Part shown: positions 17,616 to 26,129 of the stretch, piece after piece | How positions within the stretch are numbered: position 1 is the first letter of the stretch | Layout: the number at the start of each line of letters is the position of its first letter | Assembly (NCBI RefSeq): GCF_003350295.1 | Contig: NZ_QLYY01000005.1 | Location: forward strand, 372,001 to 436,000 | Origin: Vibrio tetraodonis | GTDB lineage: Bacteria > Pseudomonadota > Gammaproteobacteria > Enterobacterales > Vibrionaceae | Direction: 5' to 3' | DNA: 64,000 bases | The notes under the pieces: model-generated | The model's input: only the letters and a program-made list of their open reading frames with translations | Database searches by the model: none | What the model was told of the DNA's origin: nothing | Position numbers and translations under genes: made by a program

Positions 17616-18563
17616 ATGGATAAACAGTTGAAAGAGAGAAAGCTTCAGTTTCACTATTATTTTAATAATGAATCTCATTCTATGGATGCCATAGTTCGCA
17701 ACCAATGTGAGACAGAGATCATTTCAATACTGTATGAAATAGCCAATATTCTTGATGTGTCAGTTACAATAGAGAGTGAAGCTCGCCAAGAAGGTGGACT
17801 TCGTGATATTTGGAGGTTAGCCAATTCAAATGCCGGCATTCTATCTGTCATCGTTGGTGTTGCTTCGATCGCGATACCTTTGCTTCCCAAATCAGATTCA
17901 GAGTTAGAACGGCTCCAAAAAGAAGAATTACGCCTAAGTATTGAAGAGAAGAGGCTTAGAATACAAGCATTAAAACAGCAGGGGAACAAGGATAAAATCG
18001 AACCTGAAACCATCAGACAAGTGGCAGAAGTCGTCAACGAAAGTCATAAAGTGATCACACGCCGCTCAAACCTATTTAAACATCTTTGTGCCTATTCAAA
18101 AGTCACCCAGGTTGGAGTAAACGAACTAGATTGTCATGGTACGCCATTAGTCCCAGAGTCATTGATCAAACGATCCAAATTCAAGAAATTTGTATTGCCC
18201 TCCCATCGATTACCAATACAAACCTTTGATGATGCAACCATTGAAATCATTGCACCTGTACTTGGGGAGGGTAAATATAAATGGAAAGGGATATGGCAAG
18301 GTCAACATATCAACTTTGCCATGTGTGATAAAGACTTTAAACAAAGCGTTCTAAGTCAGAAAATGAGTTTTCAAAGCGGCTCTACTATACGCTGCATACT
18401 AAAGCTGAACTCGAAGTTAGATCAGCTAGGAGAAATTGTTATTACTGGTTACTCAGTCACTAGCGTACTCTCATTCGGAGTCGATGAGACACCGAAAGGC
18501 AAAATACACCGCCACCAGAAAAAATTCGAGCAAGCGCAGCTCGAGTTGTTTGAAAGCGCATAG
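17616..18563 (+). CDS. Unknown protein with one membrane segment and coiled coil
   Basis: A 315-residue protein I do not recognise. Residues about 60-75 read GGLRDIWRLANSNAG, followed by one hydrophobic segment ILSVIVGVASIAIPLLP (about 76-93) and a strongly charged helix rich in Glu, Arg and Lys (about 95-130), probably a coiled coil. The C-terminal ~170 residues look like a soluble mixed domain with several beta strands. The ATG at 17616 is used; an in-frame TTG at 17583 would add 11 residues and neither has a strong ribosome site. It is monocistronic and ends 12 nt from a convergent VOC gene. Orphan proteins of this build are frequent in variable islands. Confidence 0.65.
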   Translation: MDKQLKERKLQFHYYFNNESHSMDAIVRNQCETEIISILYEIANILDVSVTIESEARQEGGLRDIWRLANSNAGILSVIVGVASIAIPLLPKSDSELERLQKEELRLSIEEKRLRIQALKQQGNKDKIEPETIRQVAEVVNESHKVITRRSNLFKHLCAYSKVTQVGVNELDCHGTPLVPESLIKRSKFKKFVLPSHRLPIQTFDDATIEIIAPVLGEGKYKWKGIWQGQHINFAMCDKDFKQSVLSQKMSFQSGSTIRCILKLNSKLDQLGEIVITGYSVTSVLSFGVDETPKGKIHRHQKKFEQAQLELFESA

Positions 18564-18575
18564 ACCAAGTCCAAT

Positions 18576-18953
18576 CTAGGCAGATAAACCCATGGGAATG
18601 GTGACACGAATACGATGCTCATCCGGGTCCAACGCAACAAAGCTAACCCCGTACGACAGTTCTTTAGGCTCTTGAGCAAACTCAACCGATTGATTTTTCC
18701 AGTTTTGGTATAGAGACTCGAGCTTTGTTTGGTCTTCAACCAATATGGACAACTCGGTTCCACCACCTGTTATACAACTTGTTGGTACTAAATTTGAGTT
18801 CTGTTTTAGTAACAATGTTGTATCGTTTGCAAACTTAATTTCCATACAGGTCGGTGACAGGGCTCTCGACTCACAACCAAGCACTTTGGTATAAAAACCT
18901 TGGCTAATTTGAATATCCTCTACATAAAGAACATAGGCATCAATAGTTAACAT
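18576..18953 (-). CDS. VOC-superfamily (glyoxalase/bleomycin-resistance-like) protein
   Basis: A 125-residue protein made of two beta-alpha-beta-beta-beta modules of the vicinal oxygen chelate fold. The N-terminal module reads LYVEDIQISQGFYTKVLGC and the C-terminal one ends with FVALDPDEHRIRVTIP, the common DPDGxxI motif. These proteins are metal-dependent lyases, dioxygenases or drug-binding proteins; the substrate is unknown. An AGGA lies about 8 nt upstream of the ATG. It is monocistronic. Confidence 0.85.
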   Translation of the reverse strand: MLTIDAYVLYVEDIQISQGFYTKVLGCESRALSPTCMEIKFANDTTLLLKQNSNLVPTSCITGGGTELSILVEDQTKLESLYQNWKNQSVEFAQEPKELSYGVSFVALDPDEHRIRVTIPMGLSA

Positions 18954-19124
18954 ATTATTTCCTCAACAGATAAAGTAAGTGAACAGTGGAATGACTATAA
19001 TCCACCTCACTGTCAGAACCTGTCAGGAGACTTGAGTAAAGTTGGAGATACAATCGACATTAGAAGTCTGTTGGACATCCATTCAGAAGTAGAAATGGTG
19101 CTAGCGCTTGACTGGGCAATAAAG

Positions 19125-20126
19125 CTACTCAATCGAGTTTTCGTCTTTAAGACTCCATTTGTGACAAATTTCTTTAATCTCACTTTCTAAGCCTAAAAAG
19201 GTATCCACTAAATGTGGGTCAAAATGTGAGCCAGCGTTCTTTTGTATTTCGCTTAACGCGTCTTCAATTGACCACGCCTCTTTGTAAGGACGTTCCATAG
19301 TCAAAGCATCGAATACATCACAGATAGCGACGATCCTAGCGCCTTGTGGTATTTCCTCCTCAGCTAAGCCTTCTGGGTATCCCGTTCCATCCCTGCGTTC
19401 ATGATGAGATTTGGCTACCTCAGCACCCAACTGGAATACAGGGTTAGAAGACATAGATAATATTTCATGACCAATTTCAGAGTGCTTTTTCATCACTACC
19501 CATTCGTCCTCAGACAAAGGTCTGGGCGCTTTAAGTATCGCATCAGGTATGCCAATTTTCCCTGTGTCATGCAAAGGGGCCGCAAGTTCCAATAAGTTAT
19601 AGTTTTCATAATCCCAACCCACAGCTTTGGCTAATAACTTGCAGTACTCGGCCATACGCCAAATATGGCTGCCTGTGTCAGTATCATTATAATGACCTGC
19701 AACACCCAGCATTCGAATCGCTGATAGAGCCAAAGAATCAACTTCAGCTAAACGAGTTAGAGAAAGGTGAGTGGCGACACGACGAAGAACAATAGACGGT
19801 GAGAAAGGTTTGGTAATATAATCAACGGCGCCTAGATCAAACCCCTTAGATTGATCATCTGTGTCGTCTTTCGCTGAGATAAAAATAACCGGAATATGGG
19901 CCGTTTCTGGCTCACGCTTAAGTCTTCGACAGACTTCAAATCCATCCATCTCTGGCATCATAATATCAAGTAAAATAATATTAGGCTGAGGCAACGTATT
20001 TGCGAGCTTTAGCGCTTTCTCACCACTTGTGGCTGCCCTTACGGAGTAATTGCCTTTCTCCAATACACTTTTCAGAATTCGGATATTATCTGGAACATCA
20101 TCAACCACTAAGATTGTTTTATCCAT
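19125..20126 (-). CDS. Response regulator with REC and HD-GYP c-di-GMP phosphodiesterase domains
   Basis: A 333-residue RpfG-like protein. Receiver domain about 1-120 with VVDDVPDN, the phosphoacceptor in LLDIMMPEMDG and a conserved Lys in DYITKPFSP. HD-GYP domain about 145-330 with LHDTGKIGIPD, a further His in SHHERRDGTGYPEGL and the DVFDALTMERPYK signature. All metal-binding positions I can check are present, so it should hydrolyse c-di-GMP when phosphorylated. The ATG at 20126 has AGAGG 5 nt upstream; an in-frame TTG at 20144 is less likely. It is the last gene of the stressosome operon, 21 nt after the hybrid kinase that is its likely donor. Confidence 0.9.
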   Translation of the reverse strand: MDKTILVVDDVPDNIRILKSVLEKGNYSVRAATSGEKALKLANTLPQPNIILLDIMMPEMDGFEVCRRLKREPETAHIPVIFISAKDDTDDQSKGFDLGAVDYITKPFSPSIVLRRVATHLSLTRLAEVDSLALSAIRMLGVAGHYNDTDTGSHIWRMAEYCKLLAKAVGWDYENYNLLELAAPLHDTGKIGIPDAILKAPRPLSEDEWVVMKKHSEIGHEILSMSSNPVFQLGAEVAKSHHERRDGTGYPEGLAEEEIPQGARIVAICDVFDALTMERPYKEAWSIEDALSEIQKNAGSHFDPHLVDTFLGLESEIKEICHKWSLKDENSIE

Positions 20127-20147
20127 TCTAGCCTCTAACCTCAACTC

Positions 20148-22868
20148 TTATATGTTAGACAGTATTTTATCTAGACATTCTAGCGCTTCGTCACTGTCGT
20201 ATATTTCAATCGCTTCATTCAAGCGCTCTAGTCCATCAGCTGCAGCTTTTCCTTGTAACATGGCAACTAAGCTTGCAATGCTTTCCTCTTCAAATTCGCC
20301 TAGCTCTAGCTGTTCCCTGATTTCCTCGCTCAGAGCTTTTACTTTTTCAAGGTCAAATTCCTGAGACACAATGGGCGAAGCATCTATTTGAGTGTCAATA
20401 AGCGCAATAGATTCGAGGACCTCCTGCAAGGCAGATGAAAGTTCATTCCATTCCTCTGGCAGAATGTCTTTAGCCTGCTGTTTAAACGCTTGCTCAAAGG
20501 TAAAAGCAACCTGTGATAAGCGGTGCGCCCCTAGCGATGCTGAGGCCCCTTTCAAGGTATGCGCAGTAATCTCACCCTGTGCATAATCTTTGTCTTGCCA
20601 CGATGTTTTTAAATCAGAGAAAGTCGTTTGATTATTTTTCGAAAAGCTAGTGAGGAGTTTGGTATACAAAGATCTATCCTCATTGACTCTAGATAAACCT
20701 TCTTCAGTATTGATACCGTTTAGTTCTGGTAGTGCTGACTCTTTGTCAACCTCATCACTGTGTTGAGTCGGTGAACATTCAAAATTCTCATCTTTAAAAC
20801 TGGGATCAATCCACTTGAGCAACTTACTATACAACTCACTGGTATCTATCGGTTTAGCGATATGATCATTCATGCCCGCTTCGGCACACCGTTCTCTGTC
20901 TTGCTGCATCGCATTAGCTGTCATTGCAATAATGGGGATATCATGGTGAGTAGGTTGTTCTCTCAGCACGCTTGCAGCTTCTAAACCATCCATCACCGGC
21001 ATCTGTAAGTCCATGAGAATCAGCGCGTACTCACCATCAAGGGCCTTGTCTACCCCTTCCTTACCATTGTTCGCCACTTCCACATTCAGGCCAACACTTT
21101 CCAGTAACTCCACAGCAATAATTTGGTTGACTTCATTGTCTTCAACCAAAAGTACCGGAGCCCCACGCACCGACGCAAAGCTTTCGAATAGGAGTTCGGT
21201 TTCATTTTTTTGCCCTGCACTATCAACAACCACTGCTTTACCCATGACTTCCATGACAGTGTCCAACAAAGCCGATGCGCTAACAGGCTTAACCAGAAAA
21301 CCATCGATCTTAGCCTCTGCAGCTTGAAGAACCACTTCCTCTCTTCCATATGCAGTCATTAAAATGATTTTTGGAGAACAGTCGAGCGTTTTAATGATTT
21401 CCGATGCCTTAATGCCGTTCATTTCAGGCATTTGCCAATCCATTAAAACAAGTTCATAGGGTCGATCCTCAGCCATGGCTTTTTTAACTTTATCAATCGC
21501 ATCAAAGCCATCTATCGCAGTGGATATATCAAGAGCATAGGAGTGAAGAAGTTCCTTGTTAATATCACGAGCACTCTTGTTATCGTCCACAATCAAAGCT
21601 TTCATGCCTTTGAGCTTTTTCCAGTTGTAAATACGCTCTTGCTGATTTTCTATCTCATTGTCAAGCACTCCGAATTCAGCAGTAAAAATGAAGCTACTTC
21701 CTTGCTGATAAACACTCTCTACCCAGATATCACCATTCATCAAGTGAACCAAGTTTTGACAAATACTAAGCCCTAAGCCCGTTCCGCCATATTTTCGAGT
21801 GGTTGAGGTATCTGCCTGACTAAATGCACTGAACAGCTTTTGTATTTGTTCGGGTTTCAAGCCAATGCCCGTATCTTTGACCTCAAACTTTAACTTAACT
21901 CTGTCATTTACTTGTTCACAATGAGTGATCTTAACAATAATTTCGCCTTGTTCAGTGAATTTAATTGCGTTGTTGCATAGATTGGTGAGTATCTGGCCAA
22001 GGCGTAAAGGATCTCCAACGAGTGAGTTGGGCAGTTCAGGTGGGGTTGAGAAAATCACCTCGATACCTTTTTCCTGTGCTTTTAGCGTGATGATGGTGCA
22101 CAGGTCATCAAAAACTTTATCAAGCTGGAACGGAATATTTTCCATTTCCATTTTACCAGCCTCAATCTTCGAGATATCGAGAATATCGTTGATGATACCC
22201 AGTAGTGCACGACCCGCTGAGTTAATCTTACCAATATAATCATGCTGCTTTGACGTTAATTGTGTTTTGAGAACCAGCTCACTCAAGCCAATAATGGCAT
22301 TCATCGGGGTACGTATCTCGTGACTCATGTTGGCCAGAAAATCACCCTTTGCCACATCAGCCTCTTTGGTTCTTTCCAACGATATTTGTAGCTCACGCAT
22401 CAACTCTTGTTGCGACAGCTGATTGAGTTTATGGCGTTGAAACTCGGTATTCTCTTGTGGATTAAAGGAAAGATCAGGAAAGCGCTTAAAGGCCATCACG
22501 GTATGAGAATGATTACTCGCAGTCTCGATACTGAAAGAATCAAAGATGTAGTCATAATTCATAGATGAAAGCGCCCCAACAGCGCTGTGAAACTCGAGTT
22601 TTATCCCCCAATGTTCAGCAGTCCGTGAAAAAGAAAGTGACGCATTGAAGCTATCGCATGTCGATAGCATTTTGTGACAAACTTCAGAGGCCGCAGTAGC
22701 CACACGAACGGCGTTGACCCTCGAAAAATGACAATCAAGAGCAAGCCTTTTCACTTTATTCCTGAAGTCAACAACCGATGGGCTGTCCTCTATGCTATAT
22801 TCGGCAAGCTTGATATTGTCTTGGTTAGACGCTTGCTCCATTTCTTTTAGAACAGTTTCGAGATTCAT
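20148..22868 (-). CDS. Hybrid histidine kinase (RsbT-like N-domain, HisKA, HATPase, two REC, Hpt)
   Basis: A 906-residue kinase with no membrane segment. Residues about 25-135 resemble a degenerate RsbT/anti-sigma kinase fold (VVDFRNKVKRLALDCHFS then ATAASEVCHKML), lacking a usable N and G box. HisKA follows with NMSHEIRTPMNAIIG (His near 182), HATPase_c with LTNLCNNAIKFTEQG and YGGTGLGLSIC, a first receiver near 425-540 (LMDWQMPEMNG), a second near 565-690 (LMDLQMPVMDG) and an Hpt domain with AHTLKGASASLG (His near 769). The ATG at 22868 has GGAAATGGA upstream; a TTG at 22889 overlaps the rsbX stop. In Vibrio stressosomes a two-component pair follows rsbX, and this is that kinase. Confidence 0.9.
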   Translation of the reverse strand: MNLETVLKEMEQASNQDNIKLAEYSIEDSPSVVDFRNKVKRLALDCHFSRVNAVRVATAASEVCHKMLSTCDSFNASLSFSRTAEHWGIKLEFHSAVGALSSMNYDYIFDSFSIETASNHSHTVMAFKRFPDLSFNPQENTEFQRHKLNQLSQQELMRELQISLERTKEADVAKGDFLANMSHEIRTPMNAIIGLSELVLKTQLTSKQHDYIGKINSAGRALLGIINDILDISKIEAGKMEMENIPFQLDKVFDDLCTIITLKAQEKGIEVIFSTPPELPNSLVGDPLRLGQILTNLCNNAIKFTEQGEIIVKITHCEQVNDRVKLKFEVKDTGIGLKPEQIQKLFSAFSQADTSTTRKYGGTGLGLSICQNLVHLMNGDIWVESVYQQGSSFIFTAEFGVLDNEIENQQERIYNWKKLKGMKALIVDDNKSARDINKELLHSYALDISTAIDGFDAIDKVKKAMAEDRPYELVLMDWQMPEMNGIKASEIIKTLDCSPKIILMTAYGREEVVLQAAEAKIDGFLVKPVSASALLDTVMEVMGKAVVVDSAGQKNETELLFESFASVRGAPVLLVEDNEVNQIIAVELLESVGLNVEVANNGKEGVDKALDGEYALILMDLQMPVMDGLEAASVLREQPTHHDIPIIAMTANAMQQDRERCAEAGMNDHIAKPIDTSELYSKLLKWIDPSFKDENFECSPTQHSDEVDKESALPELNGINTEEGLSRVNEDRSLYTKLLTSFSKNNQTTFSDLKTSWQDKDYAQGEITAHTLKGASASLGAHRLSQVAFTFEQAFKQQAKDILPEEWNELSSALQEVLESIALIDTQIDASPIVSQEFDLEKVKALSEEIREQLELGEFEEESIASLVAMLQGKAAADGLERLNEAIEIYDSDEALECLDKILSNI

Positions 22869-22885
22869 AATCCATTTCCGAGCTC

Positions 22886-23476
22886 TCAATTAACTCGGAT
22901 TACTAGACACGTGGCATCATCAGACGCTTTCGCGAACTTCCGAGTGATATTCTGGGCAATAGTTTCAGCATTATCAGTATAGATGTTTGGGTAATCTTTT
23001 GGATCAAAATTACTCATAATTCCATCAGAATAAAGTATTAATATTTCTCCAGGCACCATCTGCACCCTATTTTTTTTAGGCGTCCGAATCTGATAGCCGA
23101 GTACACCTTGTTGACAGATAAATCTTTGTACTTCTTTACCGACCTTACACATGAAAATGTTACCAATACCAACATACTCTAGGCACAGCGACTCCATATC
23201 CAGATTGGCAATAATGGCAACGCCGCCATTTGTACTTCGTAAGTTGTTATGTAACTGCTCCATTAATTCTGCAAGATCTGTCTGATAGAACTGTTTTAAA
23301 AAGCGCCTAGTCGTACTGGCGATACTGTGCGCGCTTTTACCGTGTCCAGCCCCATCAAATAGACTAATAAAATAATCACTGCCATTTTGCTGATAAAAAG
23401 CATCGTCGCCATTCACGTCTTCGAGCGGCTTTTCACCAATCGCGATCTCAATTTTTTCTGTCATTACTTTAGCCAT
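22886..23476 (-). CDS. rsbX: RsbX-like PP2C-type phosphatase
   Basis: A 196-residue phosphatase of the SpoIIE/RsbX group of PP2C enzymes. Metal-binding acidic residues appear in NGDDAF, SLFDGAGHGKSAH, ILYSDGIMSNF and KASDDATCLVI. In Bacillus, RsbX resets the stressosome by removing phosphates from RsbS and RsbR; the same role is expected here. The start at 23476 overlaps the rsbT stop by 13 nt. Length matches RsbX rather than the longer RsbU, and there is no sensor domain. Confidence 0.88.
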   Translation of the reverse strand: MAKVMTEKIEIAIGEKPLEDVNGDDAFYQQNGSDYFISLFDGAGHGKSAHSIASTTRRFLKQFYQTDLAELMEQLHNNLRSTNGGVAIIANLDMESLCLEYVGIGNIFMCKVGKEVQRFICQQGVLGYQIRTPKKNRVQMVPGEILILYSDGIMSNFDPKDYPNIYTDNAETIAQNITRKFAKASDDATCLVIRVN

Positions 23477-23895
23477 TTCCTTACCGTGACAGCAGTGCCA
23501 ACACCTAGTTCTGTCTCTATATGAAACGAATCCATCAGTCGTTTAGTGCCAGGTAAACCCACGCCCATGGTCCCGCCTGTACTGTAGTTATCACTCAGAG
23601 CTTTTTCGAGGTCTCGTATACCTCCACCGTTGTCTTTAGCGATGATTTCAACCCCTGTTTTTTCTCCTTCTTGGACAGATTTAAGGTACAAAAACCCCCG
23701 CCCAGCATGATTAAGGATGTTTCGGCTTAACTCACTGACCGCTATTGAAATCATATATTGGTCCACAGTAGAAAAACCGAGCTGCTGCGCAAAAAGTTTC
23801 GCATCTAAACTGGCGTAACCGACATCTGAGTCAGTCACAATGTCTAGTTTGGCATTCTCTGTCACCCAGCCCCCAGGAATAATAGGTTCATGCAC
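23464..23895 (-). CDS. rsbT: RsbT-like serine/threonine switch kinase
   Basis: A 143-residue GHKL kinase of the RsbT type. N box: SELSRNILNHA; G1 box: DNGGGI; G2 region: GVGLPGTKRLMDSF. In stressosomes RsbT phosphorylates RsbS and RsbR and, once released, activates a downstream partner. In Bacillus that partner is RsbU; there is no rsbU here, so the neighbouring hybrid kinase, with an RsbT-like N-domain, is a plausible target. It lies 20 nt after rsbS. Confidence 0.9.
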   Translation of the reverse strand: MHEPIIPGGWVTENAKLDIVTDSDVGYASLDAKLFAQQLGFSTVDQYMISIAVSELSRNILNHAGRGFLYLKSVQEGEKTGVEIIAKDNGGGIRDLEKALSDNYSTGGTMGVGLPGTKRLMDSFHIETELGVGTAVTVRKWLK

Positions 23896-23915
23896 TCAGA
23901 CTCTTACCTTTATGC

Positions 23916-24290
23916 TCATTGATAAGAGCGCAAATATTCCAGTGCTTCTTCCATATTTCGTTTGGTCGTCAAACCTTCAATGTCCATGTTGGAATCAATC
24001 ATCGATGCTATGATCCCAGGACTTAGCCCCGTAATTGCAGTTCGAGAGCCCATAACCTTGACCATATTGACTAGCTTAATAAATACATCCCACAGCGAAC
24101 TATCAACAATATCAACACCGGAAAAGTCAATGACAACACCTTTAACGTGTCGTGCTCCTAGCTTATCCAGCAACACTTCTTGTACTCGCTTTGCATCATC
24201 AACCGACAGCTCTTCTTGTATTGGAACAATCAAGCAACGACTCATATCATGAACAACCACTTTAATCATATCTGCTGGAGTATTACTCAT
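23916..24290 (-). CDS. rsbS: RsbS-like STAS-domain stressosome scaffold
   Basis: A 124-residue single STAS-domain protein. The predicted phosphorylation site is the Ser in GVDIVDSSLWDVF (about residue 64), equivalent to Ser59 of B. subtilis RsbS. Together with RsbR it should form the icosahedral stressosome core that sequesters RsbT. The ATG at 24290, with AGGA 9 nt upstream, overlaps the rsbR stop by 8 nt; an upstream in-frame ATG at 24308 is possible. Confidence 0.9.
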   Translation of the reverse strand: MSNTPADMIKVVVHDMSRCLIVPIQEELSVDDAKRVQEVLLDKLGARHVKGVVIDFSGVDIVDSSLWDVFIKLVNMVKVMGSRTAITGLSPGIIASMIDSNMDIEGLTTKRNMEEALEYLRSYQ

Positions 24291-25854
24291 GCCATTTGTC
24301 CTGATCATCGTTGCTATCGCTTAATGTGTACCCAGCGATTTTAAAGGAATTATTCACGCCTTCTTTGAGCGTGGACTGAGTCACTACATCATTGAGTTCG
24401 ATACCAAGATTGACGATAGCTTGAGCAACCACTGGAGAGATCCCTGTCACGATACATACACACCCCATCAGCCTTGTAGCCTTGGCAACCTTCAAAAGAT
24501 GATTAGCAACAGCGCTGTCCACGGTCGGAACTCCCTGAATATCAATAACAATCACACGCGCTTCATAATCGATCACTTTTTGCAGCACAGCTTCCATGAT
24601 CATCTGGATTCGACTTGAATCAATCAGGCCAATCACAGGTAACATAAGTACTTTGTCCCAAAGCTGCATCACTGGTGTCGACATTTCCATAATCATCGAG
24701 GCCTGTTTTGCTCGTTCCTCAGACATTTTCTTACGATCAGTGATATCCGAGGCGACCTTAAGCACTTTGTATGGTTCGCCTTTGAGGTCTAAGACTGGGT
24801 TATAAGTGGCTTGGATATAAACTTCTCGACCATTTTTGGCAATGCGCTTAAATTCCCCCGAATTAAACTGCCCTGCACCGAGCTCACGCCAGAACTCTCT
24901 GTACTGCTCTGTTTCACTATACTCTTTCTCACAGAACACCCTGTGATGTTTACCTTGAACCTCTGCCAAGCTATAACCCATGAGATCCAAAAAGTTTTTG
25001 TTAGCGGTAATAATTGTTCCATCAAGATTAAACTCTATTGTTCCCAATGATTTGTCAATCGCATCGGCTTTGGCCTGAGCTTCATTACTGATCGTTTTGA
25101 ACTCGGTAATATCTGATGCAACTTTTAGCACCTTGACCAATTTACCTTGTTCATTGAACACAGGATTATAGGTCGCTTGTATGAAAACGGTTTGTCCGTC
25201 CTTAGTCACGCGAACAAATTCACCCGAACTGAATTCCCCTTTACCCAAATTATCCCAAAATTGGCTGTATTCCACGCTTTGGCGATATTCATCTTCGCAA
25301 AATATTCTATGATGTTTACCTTTAATCTCGTTGAGGGTGTAATGCATCAGGTCAAGAAAATTCTGATTCGCTGTAATAATGGTGCCATCTAGCTCGAATT
25401 CTATCGTCGCTAGTGATCGGTCAATCGCTTGTGTATGTGCTTTCGCCTTGATGCTGGCAAGCTTGGTATCGGTAATATCACTTGCAACTTTAATCACCCG
25501 TATAGCCTTACCATTACTATCAAATACCGGGTTATACGTTGCCTGAAGGTAGATTTCTTGCCCTCCTTTCGCAACACGTTTATATTCACCAGAATCGTAC
25601 TCACCCTTGCCTAACTTAGCCCAAAAATCCTTATAAGCTTTGCTTCTAGCGTGTGCAGGCGTGACAAACATGCGATGATGCTTGCCTTTAATTTCATTCA
25701 AAGAATACCCAACAACATCGAGAAAATTTTGATTCGCGTTATAAATAGTGCCATCAAGCTCAAACTCTATAACACCCTGGGAGCGGCTAATCGCGTTGTA
25801 AACGCTTTCATATAACGCTGCTTCTGTATCAAAACCTTTGTTTGTTTTTTTCAT
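24283..25854 (-). CDS. rsbR: RsbR-like stressosome sensor: three tandem PAS domains plus STAS
   Basis: A 523-residue RsbR homologue. Three PAS domains of almost the same sequence occupy about residues 18-130, 140-252 and 262-374, each starting with an [IV]EF-x-LDGTI core and containing GKHHR, F-x-LG-x-G-x-[YF] and QATYNPV followed by KVASDIT. The STAS domain is at about 392-503. The first phosphosite of the family is present as Ser in GVPTVDSAVA (about 447); the second (Thr205 in B. subtilis RsbR, in AQTIVNLG) is Ala here (AQAIVNLG, about 479). The ATG at 25854 has AAGGAG 7 nt upstream. Known Vibrio stressosomes use a globin-like sensor; PAS triplication is unusual. Ligand unknown. Confidence 0.9.
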   Translation of the reverse strand: MKKTNKGFDTEAALYESVYNAISRSQGVIEFELDGTIYNANQNFLDVVGYSLNEIKGKHHRMFVTPAHARSKAYKDFWAKLGKGEYDSGEYKRVAKGGQEIYLQATYNPVFDSNGKAIRVIKVASDITDTKLASIKAKAHTQAIDRSLATIEFELDGTIITANQNFLDLMHYTLNEIKGKHHRIFCEDEYRQSVEYSQFWDNLGKGEFSSGEFVRVTKDGQTVFIQATYNPVFNEQGKLVKVLKVASDITEFKTISNEAQAKADAIDKSLGTIEFNLDGTIITANKNFLDLMGYSLAEVQGKHHRVFCEKEYSETEQYREFWRELGAGQFNSGEFKRIAKNGREVYIQATYNPVLDLKGEPYKVLKVASDITDRKKMSEERAKQASMIMEMSTPVMQLWDKVLMLPVIGLIDSSRIQMIMEAVLQKVIDYEARVIVIDIQGVPTVDSAVANHLLKVAKATRLMGCVCIVTGISPVVAQAIVNLGIELNDVVTQSTLKEGVNNSFKIAGYTLSDSNDDQDKWHE

Positions 25855-26129
25855 TGCCACTCCTTGGAATTATTGCGTCCAATAAAAACTTCGATTAACC
25901 CGAAAAGCTTAGTCACTAAACTATAGATTAATGCGCGGAAAACAGCCTAAATCAAACCACGCCAAAAACACGCTATTGTTCGTATACGTTCACCCTACTC
26001 AGCGCACAAATTATCACTTTTCCGCAGTTTAAGTGCTTGATACAGCTATAACTTACTACTGTATCTTAATAAAATTGGCTATTCTTAATACACAACTAAA
26101 TGACATGTAACATTAACAGGAATCAACTC

